64,000 nucleotides of DNA, taken from Mermis nigrescens (Eukaryota > Nematoda > Enoplea > Mermithida > Mermithidae). The stretch is taken from contig JAVLUZ010000007.1 of NCBI GenBank assembly GCA_036768485.1, positions 58,661 to 122,660 on the forward strand. The letters are read 5' to 3'. Numbering within the stretch: position 1 is the first letter of the stretch; every line of letters begins with the position of its first letter. This document shows, piece by piece, positions 42,897-54,416 of this stretch. The position numbers were made by a program, and so were the translations under genes. The notes below the pieces were generated by a model that was given only the letters and a program-made list of their open reading frames with translations, made no database searches and had not been told where the DNA came from.

Positions 42897-43152
42897 ACAA
42901 TTGATGCTAAACGATCAGATATTTATGTATATAGTCAAATGAGAGTTAACGAGAAACTTTTGGATAATAAGAACCGAAATTTGGACCATAAATGTTATCC
43001 GGAACTTTATCCATGTGGGTCAGGTGGTTTGCATGATGATCGGCCAAGTACTGTTAAACCATTGTTATTCTTAAGAAATCGTTCGGGTCTGTTTAATCCA
43101 AGATTCTGCAGGTGTATACCTTGTCGGCATGATGAAAGAAGTATAAGCCAAG
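42897..43152 (+). pseudogene. Helitron Rep N-terminal (Helitron-like_N) fragment, 5' half
   Basis: Frame at 42873-43156 gives KRSDIYVYSQMRVNEKLLDN, then HKCYPELYPCGSGGLHDDRP and SGLFNPRFCRC. The pattern HxxFPxLFPxGxGGxxDxRP, followed by a basic stretch with F-x-P-RF, is characteristic of the domain before the HUH motifs in Helitron Rep-helicase proteins. The frame is interrupted at 43157 by the LTR element and resumes at 58289. No HUH or helicase motifs are visible, so only a short relic remains. Diagnosis by motif memory. Confidence 0.6.
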
Positions 43153-43156
43153 GAAT

Positions 43157-44409
43157 TGTAGAGATGGCTCTACACCCCGTTTTTGTTGCGTTGGTTCAAC
43201 GCGAAATTCCATTCGTTTTGTGCTATTTTGTACATACATGCCGATGACTGTTTGCCCTAGATGCTCAATTTCGTGCTTAATTTCCATTTGCACGTACGCG
43301 ACCACTTAGCATAACGCTTTAGTGTGTCGCCCGGGACCACCTTCCCTCTTAAAATTATCATATCTTCATTTCCTTTCCCACACATATTTTCAGTAAAAAT
43401 CCGGGATAGGAAAATGGGCACTCGGGCTTAATGCGACTTGAGTACGAATTGGTATGTGTGCTATCATATCATACGTGTGTTAAAACTCCATATGTGTGTG
43501 TCTCATATTCGTGTCTATTTCGTTTGTACATTCTTTACCGTAAGCTTTGCCCATAGGCCTATTGTTATTCTCGTAGATCCATTCCGCGTTTCTTTGTCCG
43601 CATTTGATACGCCTCTTTTTCGTATCGTTTAAAACTGCGTGCGAGCGCAGTTTTGACGACTATTACGATATTAAGATCATTCCCACTTTAAGACTTTATC
43701 ATTTTACATTGAGCTTCCCGGTTTTTCGCCAGCTTGTATGCTGTGCCCGTTTTCTTTTCCGTGCGACGCATTTTTCCGCACGTAGTATCCCTGTGTTTTT
43801 CCCCTGTGCGGCTGCAGGGAAAATCTCGTCGTATTTCGTCGCGTAGTGGGCAGGCCTTTTTCGCCCTTACGCATTTACTGTTTTATTTGTGTGCCTTCAC
43901 GGCAATAGTTGTATGCCGTTGGCGGGCTACGTGCCCTCGCAATTATAGTGTTTGTTTTTAACCGATTAGCGTAACACGACAGTCGGCAGCATGCATCTTC
44001 ATGCTGTCGCGTTTTTCATTGCTTCATAATTTTCTGTCCAAAAATATTGTAAAAATTAATTATTTAATTAACGATGTTGGGCTCGGTTGAATTTCCATGC
44101 TGTTGAATTCTGTCCTTGTGCTACACTATACTTAGGAACCTTCAATATTTTCAAGCACCGGAATTTGGTCCCAAAACAAGTTAAATAATAATCTTTTTGA
44201 GCCCTCAATTAGGTTTCTGGGGAACTTACATTATTTAGGTACTTAATCTCAAAATGGGTTAAGTAAGTAAGTTTCACTAGGTGCGCGCAGTAGAGGGCCG
44301 GGCTATCTTGATAGGCCGGGTCTTACCCCCGAGTCGCCTTTTGTGCGAGCGCGTGAGCTTAAGCCGGGCTAAGTAAGCAAGTGGGTGTAGACTTCGGTCT
44401 ACACTTACA
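43157..44409 (+). repeat. 5' LTR
   Basis: 1253 bp, TG...CA. The first 18 bp (TGTAGAGATGGCTCTACA) and a 20-mer near the end (GTGTAGACTTCGGTCTACAC at 44385-44404) are perfect hairpins. Differs from the 3' LTR by scattered substitutions and small indels, for example near 43536 and 43675. Confidence 0.95.
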
Positions 44410-44430
44410 TTGGAGGTCATTCACGACGAC
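44410..44430 (+). promoter_or_regulatory. Probable primer-binding site
   Basis: Directly after the LTR comes T then TGGAGGTCATTCACGAC. TGG complements a tRNA CCA end. I could not assign the tRNA. Confidence 0.5.
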
Positions 44431-44639
44431 CGGCCGAGCTAACATTGTTTCATTTTCTGCCTAAAAATTTTCAAAAATATTCCACTTTGTGTAACCATAT
44501 TGTGTTTGTGTGCATTCTTAAAATTTTTACTGTTCGTGTGCATTTTTAACTCTATTGTGTTCGTGTGCATATTTTTCTTGGTCGAGATTGGGGTTGTGAC
44601 ATAAATTTTTGTCCTGATCTTAATCTCAATTTGTCTGTC

Positions 44640-46653
44640 ATGCCAGGCAAAAAACTAGCAGGAAAAATGACCAAAACTGGGAGAAAAACCCCAGATAAGT
44701 CGCCTAAGCAGGCTAATACTCCTAAATCATCTAGAAGTGTGTCAAATGACTTAGATTAAGATAATAGCGCCAGTGCACAAAATCGTGCAAGCGCAGACAG
44801 CGTTGTGAATACAAATCAAACGCTAGGTGTCCAAACTCAGGACAACAGTGTTGACTCTCCGATAGATAATCAAGTTGCAAACGACGACAATATCACTCTT
44901 TGTCAGATTTTGAACGAAACGACGATTCCAAATCCGCAAAGATCGGTTTCCGACACAAATGTGAATCGGATAACCGAAAATGGCAATTCAAATAGTCTCT
45001 TGAATGCGATGTTCGCGCATATGCAAGATTTGGAAAATCGGCTTGAACGTATAGCTGTTGAACATGTGCATGCACAGTTGCAAACTGCAAATTCTGCAAA
45101 CCCTGATTTGCAGCCCATTGAGTCACAACCGGTTCCCAACGTCACTGCAAACGCAGACCAGCAGCATTTAGCTCGCTTTGCAAATGCTGACTCGGATTCA
45201 GCGCGTGCAGCTTGCAATGTCAACGCCAGTCCGTCGTTCGTCTATTCCAGTGCTTCCTAATCAGCAAATCGCGTCGCGTTTATCGCATCCTACCGTTTCT
45301 GTAAACGCTGAGCAGCAACATTTAGCTCGTTTTGCAAATGTTGAACTGTCTCCGCGAGTACAGATCGTTTTGCCAGCCGTTCAGCCGGCCGCAAACCAAG
45401 TTAATCCCGTAAATGCTGAACTTCCGCCACTTCATGCGATGCATATTCCGCAGAATCAAATTTTTGTGCCAAATACAGGTGCATCAATCCCGCAGGATCA
45501 GAACCCACCTCAGAATCAACAGAACCAAAGAGTTCACTATCCGGATCAAGCTACTGACTCTCCGCCGGAAAGTCCCAGGTGTCATAGATCTTCTTCAAGA
45601 CGTTCACGGCGTCGGCACCGTGACACGTCATCTGATAGTTCAGAGAATACAGGTATTCGATACCTAGCTGATTCTATGAATAGAGGTCCATTTTTGCAAC
45701 AAATTCAGTACACGATAGCCAATAAGAAGTTTTTTCAAGGTGAAAAAACAGATATTTGTGGATTTTTTCACGAACTTGAGCGATTAGCTAATGGCTATAG
45801 AATTGATGAAAGATCGTGTCTAGATTTGTTGCCATCATTTTTCAATACCTATACGACTAGATTGTTTTGCTCACTACCCAACGACGTTCGCGAATCTTAT
45901 GAACTCACGAAACAAGCATTAATTGCAGAGTTTCGGCCTATCGACTCAGATACATTGTTTGATAGATTTCTTGAGCGAAAACAGCACCCATCAGAGTCTG
46001 TGAACGCTTATTTTTTGGCGTTACGCGAAGATCTTATTTGAGCCCAACCAGAAATTCAAGTTGACTTGATAGCTTTTGAGAAAATGCTCCGTCATCAGCT
46101 CAGAAAAGGGATGAACCCAGATATCGCGAGAAAAGCTTACAAAAGAGCGCCTGAAGCACCGCTTCAAGATTTTCTTCATGCTGCGCGTTGTATAGAGTTT
46201 GCGAACCTACAGTATGCTTCAGCTAAGCAGCCTACGCCTTATTTACCAGCAACTGCCGCTGCAGCATCCAGTAGCGTGTTGCCAAAAAATAATTTTTGGC
46301 GTTCAATGTATAGTCAAAATGAGACCCCCCGTCAATCTATGTCCTTTCGTCAATCGCATCCAGAGACATCTAATGCTTTAGCGCAATGATATTGCGTGTA
46401 TTGCAAACACATGGGCCACACCAGAGATGAATGTTTTCGGCGTCAGCAAAACAACAACCGAAATTACCGCAACAGCAAAGCTCACAATCCTAGTGAGTAT
46501 GCGAATCGATACCGTAGTCAATCCAGGCCAATGTTTCAAAACAATTCATCATCGTGGCGATTGAACTACCGTACTCCGTATAATTCTCATGTGTTTCAAA
46601 ACTCACAGTATCCATCTACGTCTCAAAATTACGACTCGCGTCAAGATTTTTGA
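44640..46653 (+). pseudogene. gag of the gypsy-type element, broken
   Basis: The likely start MPGKKLAGKMTK at 44640 follows a 230-bp leader. The N-terminal part is Ser/Asn/Gln-rich. The capsid-like region (about 45650-46200) contains FFQGEKTDICGFFHELERLA, LPNDVRESYELTKQALIAEF and RFLERKQHPSESVNAYF, a retrotransposon gag pattern. A CCHC zinc knuckle (CVYCKHMGHTRDEC, CX2CX4HX4C) lies at about 46396-46440. Lesions: TAA at 44757-44759, a frame change near 45180-45260, TGA at 46039-46041, TGA at 46387-46389, then a stop at 46651. Packages RNA into particles in the active family. Confidence 0.85.
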
Positions 46654-49084
46654 CGTCCGAGCAATGATTTTTGGCAAAATTACGGTAATCGCCAAAACTA
46701 CCGTAATCCTTACAGTAACAACACGCGATACTATGACAATGAAAGAAATATGTTTGCAAATAATCGTTTTGCAGAACATTCTCAGAATTATCGCCAGCCA
46801 AATAACGCGTATCGACAATTTCCGCAGCAATCTGTGCGTTCTAACCCCCCTGGCAGTTACGTATTCGGTATCCTCCACACCCACTGTTATGTTTCCCCCA
46901 CCGCAACCGACCCAACCGTCATCTAATAACGAAAATATCGTAACTTCGTCTGTCTCGACTTCCGAAAATTCGGAACAGCTTTTTGCATCTCAAGCATTTC
47001 TCAAAGAATATCATCGTTTACAGAAACGTTTAGCAGTCTACGAAAAGCTAAACTCGCAGGTCAAAACTCAGGATGCAGCTAATAAAACCGTTGTTAGCCA
47101 TGCATCTACGAATTTGCCTACAATCTTAGCAGAAATCAACGGAATAAAGCTCCCTGCGTTAATTGACACAGGATCGCAAGTCACAATGATGACCACAAGC
47201 GCTTTTCTGCGTTTAGGTTTCAAATTGCCACTGAAGCAAGCAGCGCATGTTGTTCATGGAATTGGAAAAATGACAGCAACCGTGCGTTTCACCTATATCA
47301 TGCATATCACAGTCGCAGAACAAACCACCCCGGCTGTTGTTTTAGTCATCGATGACTTACCGGAAGATTTGCTTTTAGGCTTCGATTTTTGCAAACAAGC
47401 TTTACTTTTTGTCAACACAGTTGAAGATTGTGCTTTTGCCAATGGTTTTCGTGTCGAATTACTATCCGCAAATGACAAAAAACATTTACGCGTAAACCCT
47501 GATGCGCAAACAGCGTGTCCAGTTTGTGCTCGCGTAACTGTTACCGAATCAATTGTCATTCAACCGCGTCACGAAGTTGTGACGCCCGGATATGTTTGTT
47601 GTGGTCAATTCAATGACGAAATTGCTCTTTTCGAACCTGATAATGATTTCATGCTAAGCAAATCACTGTTCGTCGCACCAGCTATCATCGACACATCAGT
47701 CCCTGTTTTCCCGCTTTGCGTCTGTAACACGTCTAAGTCACCTATCACCATAGATATTGGAGAATTCATAGGTTCTTTAACGACTGAAGCTGAAATTGTG
47801 TCTCATGTCGCCCTATCAGACGATAGAGCACCCGAACTTTTTGCTTCGATCAACAAAGCCTTAAATGGTTCGGCAATAAATGCCCATCAGCAACAGCAGG
47901 TTCGTGATCTGTGCCAGCGTTATTCCTCAATTTTTGCCTTAAAAGGAGAACCCTTAGGCCGAACGCCACTCCTAAAGCATCATATTGATACAGGCGATAG
48001 TCCACCTATCACAGGAAAAACATATCGTGTCGAACATTTGCGTCAAAAAGCGATGCAAGCAGTTATCGACGAAATGTTAGCTGATAAAGTGATTCGTCCA
48101 ACTACAAGCCCATGGGCTAGTCCGTTATTCCTAATCGGTAAAAAGGATGGTTCTTTGCGTCCAGTTGTAGACTATCGTCGCCTAAATGAAGTGACCAAGA
48201 CCCAAGTGTATCCGTTACCTCAAATCGAAGATTATTTCGATGCTCTCGGATCAGCAGCATATTTTTCTACACTAGATCTCAAATCAGGTTATTGGCAAAT
48301 TCCGTTAGACAAAGAATCACGGGAAAAAACAGCTTTCATTTGCCCTGTCGGTCACTATGAATTCAATGTGTTACCTTTTGGTCTCAAAAATGCGCCAGCA
48401 GATTTTCAGCGCTTAATGGAATTAGTTCTAGCAGGACTAAACTGGAACAAATGCCTAGTTTACATCGACGATATCATAGTTTTTTCTCGAACTTTCCCAG
48501 AACATCTTCAAGACTTAGAGAAAGTTTTTAAGGCCTTGAGTGACGCAGATTTGCGCATTAAGCCGGACAAATGCCATTTTGCCCACAGCAAAGTGCAATT
48601 TTTAGGGCATAGAATTAGTTCTTTTGGGATCGCGCCAGACCCAACGAAAGTTGCAGATGTCAGAAGTTTTCCGACTCCAAAAAATGTGAAAGGCGTACAA
48701 AAATTCCTTGGCCTTGTCCATTGGTTCAAAAAGTTCGTAAAGGATCTCGCAAAAGTAGCTAAGCCACTTTTCAACTTATTGCGAAAAGATATACCTTTCG
48801 TTTGGACTGAAAAGCATCAAGAAGCTTTCGAAAAAATCAAGGATGCCTTCACTTCTCCGCCTATCTTGCAATTGCCAAAGTTTGACGATAAACATCAGTT
48901 CATCTTGACAACTGATGCCAGCAACTATGCTTCAGGTGCAATTCTTACCCAAAAGCATCTGCCGTCGGGTAATTGCTTCATACTCAGCTATGCAAGCCGA
49001 GTCTTGAATTCAGCTGAGTGCAATTACGCCATGTCAGAGAAAGAAGCTCTAGCCGTTGTGTGGGCAATTAAATACTATCATCAC
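46589..49084 (+). pseudogene. pol part 1: protease, reverse transcriptase, RNase H start
   Basis: Single open frame up to the M1 insertion. The true pol start is uncertain because it overlaps the gag end in another frame. The aspartic protease site LIDTGSQVTMM is at about residue 191 (47159). RT shows ASPLFLIGKKDGSLRPVVDY, DLKSGYWQIPL, FGLKNAPADFQRLM and VYIDDIIVFS (about 48458), then FLGHRIS. RNase H begins TTDASNYASGAIL and reaches SEKEALAVVWAIKYY before the M1 at 49085. In the active family this copies RNA to DNA and degrades the RNA strand. Confidence 0.93.
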
Positions 49085-49346
49085 CACACCTGGGCGTGGG
49101 GGGTTTGGGAGGGTATGCACCCCCCAGAAACCAAAATACCCCCCCAGAAATCAAAATACCCCCCCCAGAATTCAATTTTTGAAAATTTTTTTCGTTTTTT
49201 TCGCAATTTTTTGATGCCAATGGATAGTGCTTGATGAGAAACGTCGAAAAATGGTGTTTTTATCGCCATACCACCATTTTTAAGGCCATTTTTCGACCTT
49301 CAAAAAAATCTTGCACCCCCCAGAATTTTCTTGCTGCCCACGTATG
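49085..49346 (-). mobile_element. M1 MITE inserted in RNase H
   Basis: 262 bp with a perfect ATCATCAC duplication (49077-49084, 49347-49354). Insert plus duplication is 270 bp, a multiple of three, and the frames on both sides agree. The MITE itself is open in that frame only part way, so it still truncates the protein. Confidence 0.95.
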
Positions 49347-49354
49347 ATCATCAC

Positions 49355-49660
49355 TATCTCTACGGTACAGAGTTTGTGGTTGAAACAGACCACCAAGCTT
49401 TAACATGGCTAGTAAACGTCAAAGACCCGTCTAGTCGTCTTCGAAGATGGGGACTCAAGCTTCAAGAATACACGTATAAAATTGTGTATGTCCCGGCGCA
49501 TATAATTGTGCCGCCGATTTACTTTTGCGTCATCCCAAATATGATGAAAACGAGCGAAAGTATAAAGCTGAAAGAAAAGCAGTTGTGAACTTAGCTAATC
49601 AAAGAATCCGAGAAATCCGAGTCGGAAGAGGATGATAATCCGCCCGACATACCTACTTAC
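49355..49660 (+). pseudogene. pol part 2: RNase H end and linker, frameshifted
   Basis: Continues with [19 protein letters not shown] and [19 protein letters not shown]. The conserved ADALSRHP-type end is present as [14 protein letters not shown] in a different frame, so one frameshift lies near 49500. Another stop follows near 49645. Confidence 0.85.
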
Positions 49661-51284
49661 GTCAAAAGCGAATAGAAATGTACCACTGGTATATTATGAA
49701 AGAAATATGCTGACAGATGCAGAAAAAGCAGAAATGCTAACGCCAGCTAAACTTTTAGCAGAACAACGACTTGACCCTGAAATCGTCAAAATCCGTTATT
49801 CTCTCAATGATCTTTCCAAGAAGAAGTATTGCGATGAATTTTTCGTCAGTCAAGATCTACTTTTTCGACGTTTTCAACCCAAATGTAGCCCACAAGTCAT
49901 CTATCAACTCGTCATACCTAAATCTCTACGTCGTTTTATCCTATCAGAATTTCATGACTCAATTTTTGGTGCTCATTTCTCAGCCCGAAAAATTTTGCCC
50001 AATATCCAAATGCGATATTGGTGGCCAAGAATGGAAAACGATGTCATTGCATGGTGTAAAAATTGCCATACATGTCTGCAATGTAAGATCTCGTCAATTC
50101 CAGCATCGGTACCCCTAAAACCGATTGAAGTCAGTGCTCCTTTTGATCTCATTGCATGTGATTGTCTTCATGTTGGAGTTTTCATGGACTATTTCACGAA
50201 ATATGTAGAAGCATTTCCTGTTTCGGACATAAAAGCTACTACGATCGCAAATCTTTTGCTTCGTGAAATCATACCTAGACACGGAGTGCTTAGACGTTTT
50301 TTGACAGATCAAGGATAGAATTTTACATCAACGTTGGTTTCTGAAATATGCAAAATATTGCATATCCAGAAAATTTTTACAACACCATACCATCCCTAAT
50401 GTGATGGTTTGGTTGAGAGGTATAATCGAACATTGATTGACTATTTATCAAAGCTAAGTGCTCGTGACCAATATGATTGGGAACAGTATCTCCCATTTGT
50501 GTTGTTTGCTTATCGAGCAACGCCTCAAGCCTCGACGAATTTATCGCCATTTGTCTTACTTTATGGTCGAGAACCATCCTTTCCGTTAGATATTCAAATC
50601 TTGAATGATTTAACCCTTGACCCTGAATCGTCTAACCAAGTTGAAGCGTACTTAGCCAGCCTAGTTCACTCCCTACGTGACTTACACAAGGCTGCAGCCA
50701 CTAATTTAGCGAAAGCGCGTATGCATCAGAAGCGACAATATGATAAAAATGTTCCCGGAACAACTTTTTCGGTTAACGATATTGTTTATCTGAATAACAA
50801 AGCGTCGAACCAAGGCAAACTTGCTCCTAAGCAAGTGGGTCCATATCGCATCACTGAACTGCCAACTTCCGAAACAGCTCGGATTGTCTATATTCACAAT
50901 CCGCTCGTGACTCACTTAGTTCATCGAAATAGGTTATTGCTATCGCCAAAATTGCCATTTTCCGATTTAATTTCAGAAAAACGCGCATATATTCCAGGCA
51001 ATATTGTACTAGTTCAGGTCCCACATCGTCCCGCTTGTCCTGGGATAGTCATAGATTTCTCAGAATTACCGGCTAGTGAATGCCATAAAAAGGAATGCAT
51101 TCCCGTCCGTCTACTCGTTATGTCTAAATCTACTCATGCGGTTCCCCTAAATAACGTTTACCCTTTTTCAGAACCCTATTTTACTCAACTATGTCCGACA
51201 AACCGTCAGAAAACTTGGATAACAACCGTCCAGAGTTCAATTGCAATGGCCATACGCCGTCCAATGTTACAGAATTCCTCATAG
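49632..51284 (+). pseudogene. pol part 3: integrase, two stops
   Basis: The HHCC zinc-binding region reads EFHDSIFGAHFSARK...WCKNCHTCLQC. The catalytic core has IACD (about 50150), TDQG (Asp 50307-50309) and LVERYNR (Glu 50415-50417), the DDE triad. The segment between the first Asp and VFMDYFTKYVEAFPV is shorter than usual, suggesting a small deletion. TAG at 50316-50318 and TAA at 50397-50399 interrupt the core. The C-terminal GPYRITEL (about 50840) is the GPY motif of gypsy integrases. Confidence 0.92.
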
Positions 51285-52224
51285 CCTTGCATGCGGCAGC
51301 TGCACGCTTGCAGCTACGCTCAGGACCTACGGGTCAGAGTCTCCACATATTGGGCGTACCGGCTTCATTGCCAATATAGCGCCTGTAAGCCCGCATGCTG
51401 AACCTCAGCGTTATCGTCGCATCATGGCTCAACGTCATTGGTATTTTGAGCAATTTGACAGAGCGCCACTGACTGCGCCATATCTCCCAGCCAGCAATAT
51501 CTGTATAGTCTTCATAGATTCGCCCGCACAGTCATATGCGGCCATTGTCGCTATTCTTGCGCCGATGAACGCCATAAATGGTTGTTTCCTCTTTGGCTTC
51601 GACTCAGAATTTGTTAATGATCGCGTTTTCTTGCCATACTCCCAATGGGATGATCAATATTGGGCCATAAGGGCCACGCATCACGATTCAAACGGTCCAT
51701 TTGTCCGTTTCATCCAAATCGCAACAGTTTGCGGTCAAGTTTTTGTGTGGGATGTTGCACAGTTCCCACTTCCGCGTTTTGGCCTACATGAGTTGCTCAC
51801 CATTCGACTATCAGATGTCGCCTTTGCTTGCCTCGGATCAGACAATGACTGCATTGCATATTTTCATGTGTATGTGACACGTCTTTTTGCTTGGGAACAC
51901 TATCAGCAAAGTTGCCGTCAGCGTCAGAGGCATCGGAAGTTATTCGAGACGCAACGTGTTTGAGGCTCAAATAATTGATACTCTTCCGCTCGCCAATAAT
52001 TTCTCAAAAACTGTGGCATCCACTCCGGGAAATCATTGTCTCCAAACGGTTTTACAGTATATGTTCAATCTACAAATTCGTCCGGTCAGCCAGAGCGGCA
52101 GTAGGTCAAGCTTGGAATCGAGCTCCGTTGCCAGATCATATGGTTTGATATCTAATCACCGATCCACTCGGTGCTCTGGATCTGTATCTTTTGATAGTGC
52201 GTCATGCAGTCAATCGCTCATATA
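51191..52224 (+). pseudogene. ORF3: DEDDy-type 3'-5' exonuclease
   Basis: Likely start MSDKPSENLDNN at 51191, overlapping the pol end. Motif I FGFDSEFVND (Asp 51601-51603, Glu 51607-51609) is followed by VRFIQIATVCGQVFVWDV, the usual strand after motif I. Motif II is CLGSDNDCIAYF (Asp 51847-51849). The later block HCLQTVLQYMFNLQI fits the helix before motif III. Motif III is AWNRAPLPDHMV, then Y-LIT-D (52149-52163), then GALDLYLLI. This is the layout of WRN/RNase D-type exonucleases, which trim 3' ends of RNA or DNA. The coding frame changes about three times (near 51360, 51900 and 52100) and a TGA sits at 52146-52148. Frames assigned by motif. Confidence 0.8.
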
Positions 52225-53803
52225 TAGAGACCGGATTTTTAGGTGCTGCTCCTTTTTATTTTTGACTCGCCTTGACAGGAGAATGCCAGAAAAGCATAAA
52301 TACAGTGTTTTTTGAAGCATATACTCAATGGTTTGTTGCACCTAATTGCACCTAAAATAATACTTGCGCACCTAATTGCTCCTAATCTCGACTTTTGTCA
52401 ATTTTGCATCTAAAACTCAATAGTTTAGCTCACAAGTTACATCTTTTATGCATGTATTTCAAATTTAGCATAGGTACTGTAGATGGTACATGGATGTTTA
52501 CTTTGTTGAGCGAGCGCGGGTGTGCATAATTCCATTTTTGGCAACATGCTGAAGGTTGGAACTGTAAATTAAATGCTTTAGCCATATAGTTTGCTGCACA
52601 AAAGATTATTACCGATGGCACTATCCTAAAATGTGATGCCTGTGACATCGTTATTTAGATTGATGAAAAACATCAAAAACAACGAGTTATGGCAGCATAT
52701 TCAAAGTGCTCGGCATTCTGGGCGGATTTCAAGATCCAACCAAAAGGCCAACACAGTCTTTTTGGCTACTGGATTCAAAAAAGCTGAAAATTCTACAAAA
52801 TTAGCCAGTGAATTTGAAGCAGAATTTGACTGTTAGCTTTTGTTCAATCAGGTGTTTCTCTGTTTAAAATTAATTCAGTGCCTATGAGAAATTTTCTTGA
52901 AAATATACCAACCTTGCACAATTCCTGATGAAAGTATCCTGTGTAAGAAATATGTTTTGCCAATTTAAAATCAAACGATTAAGAAGATTAAATGGTTGAT
53001 AGGCGATAATCCTATGTATTTTGTTTTGGACAAAACAACGGATGCAAACAGTGTTACGTGCTGAACATACTGGTTGGACAATGAAATAGAAAGCCATCAA
53101 AACCGATGTTGCTAAAGGCATGGATTCTTTGCCACTTTTTATTAGTAGCTATTTTCACACACGCTGGAGGTCAAACTCTTAGGGAGGGTAGGCTAGTAAT
53201 CTTTTATTAAAATGTGGATATAGTAAACTTTTTCAGCAAAAATCGGCCTATGGTACCTACCGTTTTTAATGGAATTGATGAGCTAACTTTTTTTTCAGAT
53301 CTAACATTAGTGAAATTACTCCCTCCTCACCCGCTACTCCCACAGGCACATATTGCAACGCATTGGCATTTCTGGATGGATCGATCTTGGAAAAATTATG
53401 CAGAATTCTACAAAGAAATCCAGACTTTGAAGCTTCTGTCAGTGAAACAAATCCTGATAAAAGATTGAAGACACTATTTGCACCCCTCGTTTCTGTGGAC
53501 GTTGAGCAATTTTTTTCACTGTATAAATTAATCTTATCCAATCGCCGTTAAAACCTGAAATTTGACAATATCAAAATGAACAATATTATCGTATTTAATA
53601 AGTTTTGTTCGAGTAAAAGTGTTTTTTTGCAAGTGATGAGCCAATAACATGCGCACTTAATAAGTTTTTGCTTGAGTAAAAGCGCTCTTAGCATGTGAAT
53701 TTCCAATAATATTTGCACCTAATTCTGCACCTAATTGATGAATTTTTTGCACCTTTTTTTGCACCTAATCTAACTTTTTTTGCACCTAAAAATCCGGTCT
53801 CTA
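52225..53803 (+). mobile_element. hAT-type element, decayed, inserted after the exonuclease motifs
   Basis: 1579 bp. Perfect 8-bp duplication CTCATATA (52217-52224, 53804-53811). Perfect inverted ends TAGAGACCGGATTTTTAGGT. Subterminal GCACCTAAT words repeat at both ends in the same orientation. Insert plus duplication is 1587 bp, a multiple of three. Much of the transposase is gone. Confidence 0.93.
53363..53551 (+). pseudogene. hAT transposase C-terminal (dimerisation) remnant
   Basis: About 60 codons containing FAPLVSVDVEQFFSLYKLIL, resembling the conserved C-terminal dimerisation segment of hAT transposases (S-V-x-E-x-x-F-S). Correct family and position for the surrounding hAT ends. Confidence 0.7.
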
Positions 53804-53860
53804 CTCATATATCGCTCTAACTTGGCTCCGACCAATAGAGAGCGATTCGCCAGAGATGAA

Positions 53861-54409
53861 ATGTCCGGAAATCAGAAAGTCGAAAAGGATCGAAAATTTG
53901 ATATGCCTTTGGCTCAAGCCGGCTCAATGCCTGCAAAATCTAAAGCAGAGCTCGCCAAGAGAATCAAACGCAGAGATATTGCGGAACAGAAAAAGAAAGA
54001 AAAGGCTGAAGAATTCAAAAAGGGAAAACGAGATCGTAGACATTCTAACTCTAGCTTCGATGAGAGTGCAGAGGAATATGACAATGATGATAACGCATCA
54101 GACATCGAAATGGTGCAACCAGCTTTCACGTTAGCACCAGAAGCGTTGCAAGAATCGACAGCATCTTCATCTCAAGCTCCTTTTGTCTCTGCACCTCCGT
54201 CTACCGACGATGATCAGCGCACAAGTGCGCCAACTTCCGTCTCACAGCCAGATACAGAACCGAAATATCCTGATAAAGTCTACGAAAATGAAGAAGAAGC
54301 CCTCGACTATGATGAAGAAGTTTTTGAAGTCGTCGATGAAGCTTCCAGAAGTCCAAGTGAAGATGTAGCAGAACCTCCGCCAAACATCTCAGCCAGCAAT
54401 CACGGCTGA
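53861..54409 (+). CDS. ORF4 of the gypsy-type element, unknown function
   Basis: 182 codons from MSGNQKVEKDRKFDMP. Residues 25-65 are strongly basic and helical (KSKAELAKRIKRRDIAEQKK, EEFKKGKRDRRHSNS), probably a coiled coil or nuclear/RNA-binding segment. The rest is acidic and low complexity, with Ser, Pro and Glu (ENEEEALDYDEEVFEVVDE). No signal peptide, membrane segment or known domain. It overlaps the end of the exonuclease ORF and is followed in another frame by ORF5. The two may once have been one protein joined through a frameshift near 54400. Confidence 0.6.
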   Translation: MSGNQKVEKDRKFDMPLAQAGSMPAKSKAELAKRIKRRDIAEQKKKEKAEEFKKGKRDRRHSNSSFDESAEEYDNDDNASDIEMVQPAFTLAPEALQESTASSSQAPFVSAPPSTDDDQRTSAPTSVSQPDTEPKYPDKVYENEEEALDYDEEVFEVVDEASRSPSEDVAEPPPNISASNHG

Positions 54410-54416
54410 AGAAGAA

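Noticed and set aside
43438..43961. Small ORFs inside the LTR
   Set aside because: Short, not conserved between the two LTRs in length, and without motif. LTRs are normally non-coding.
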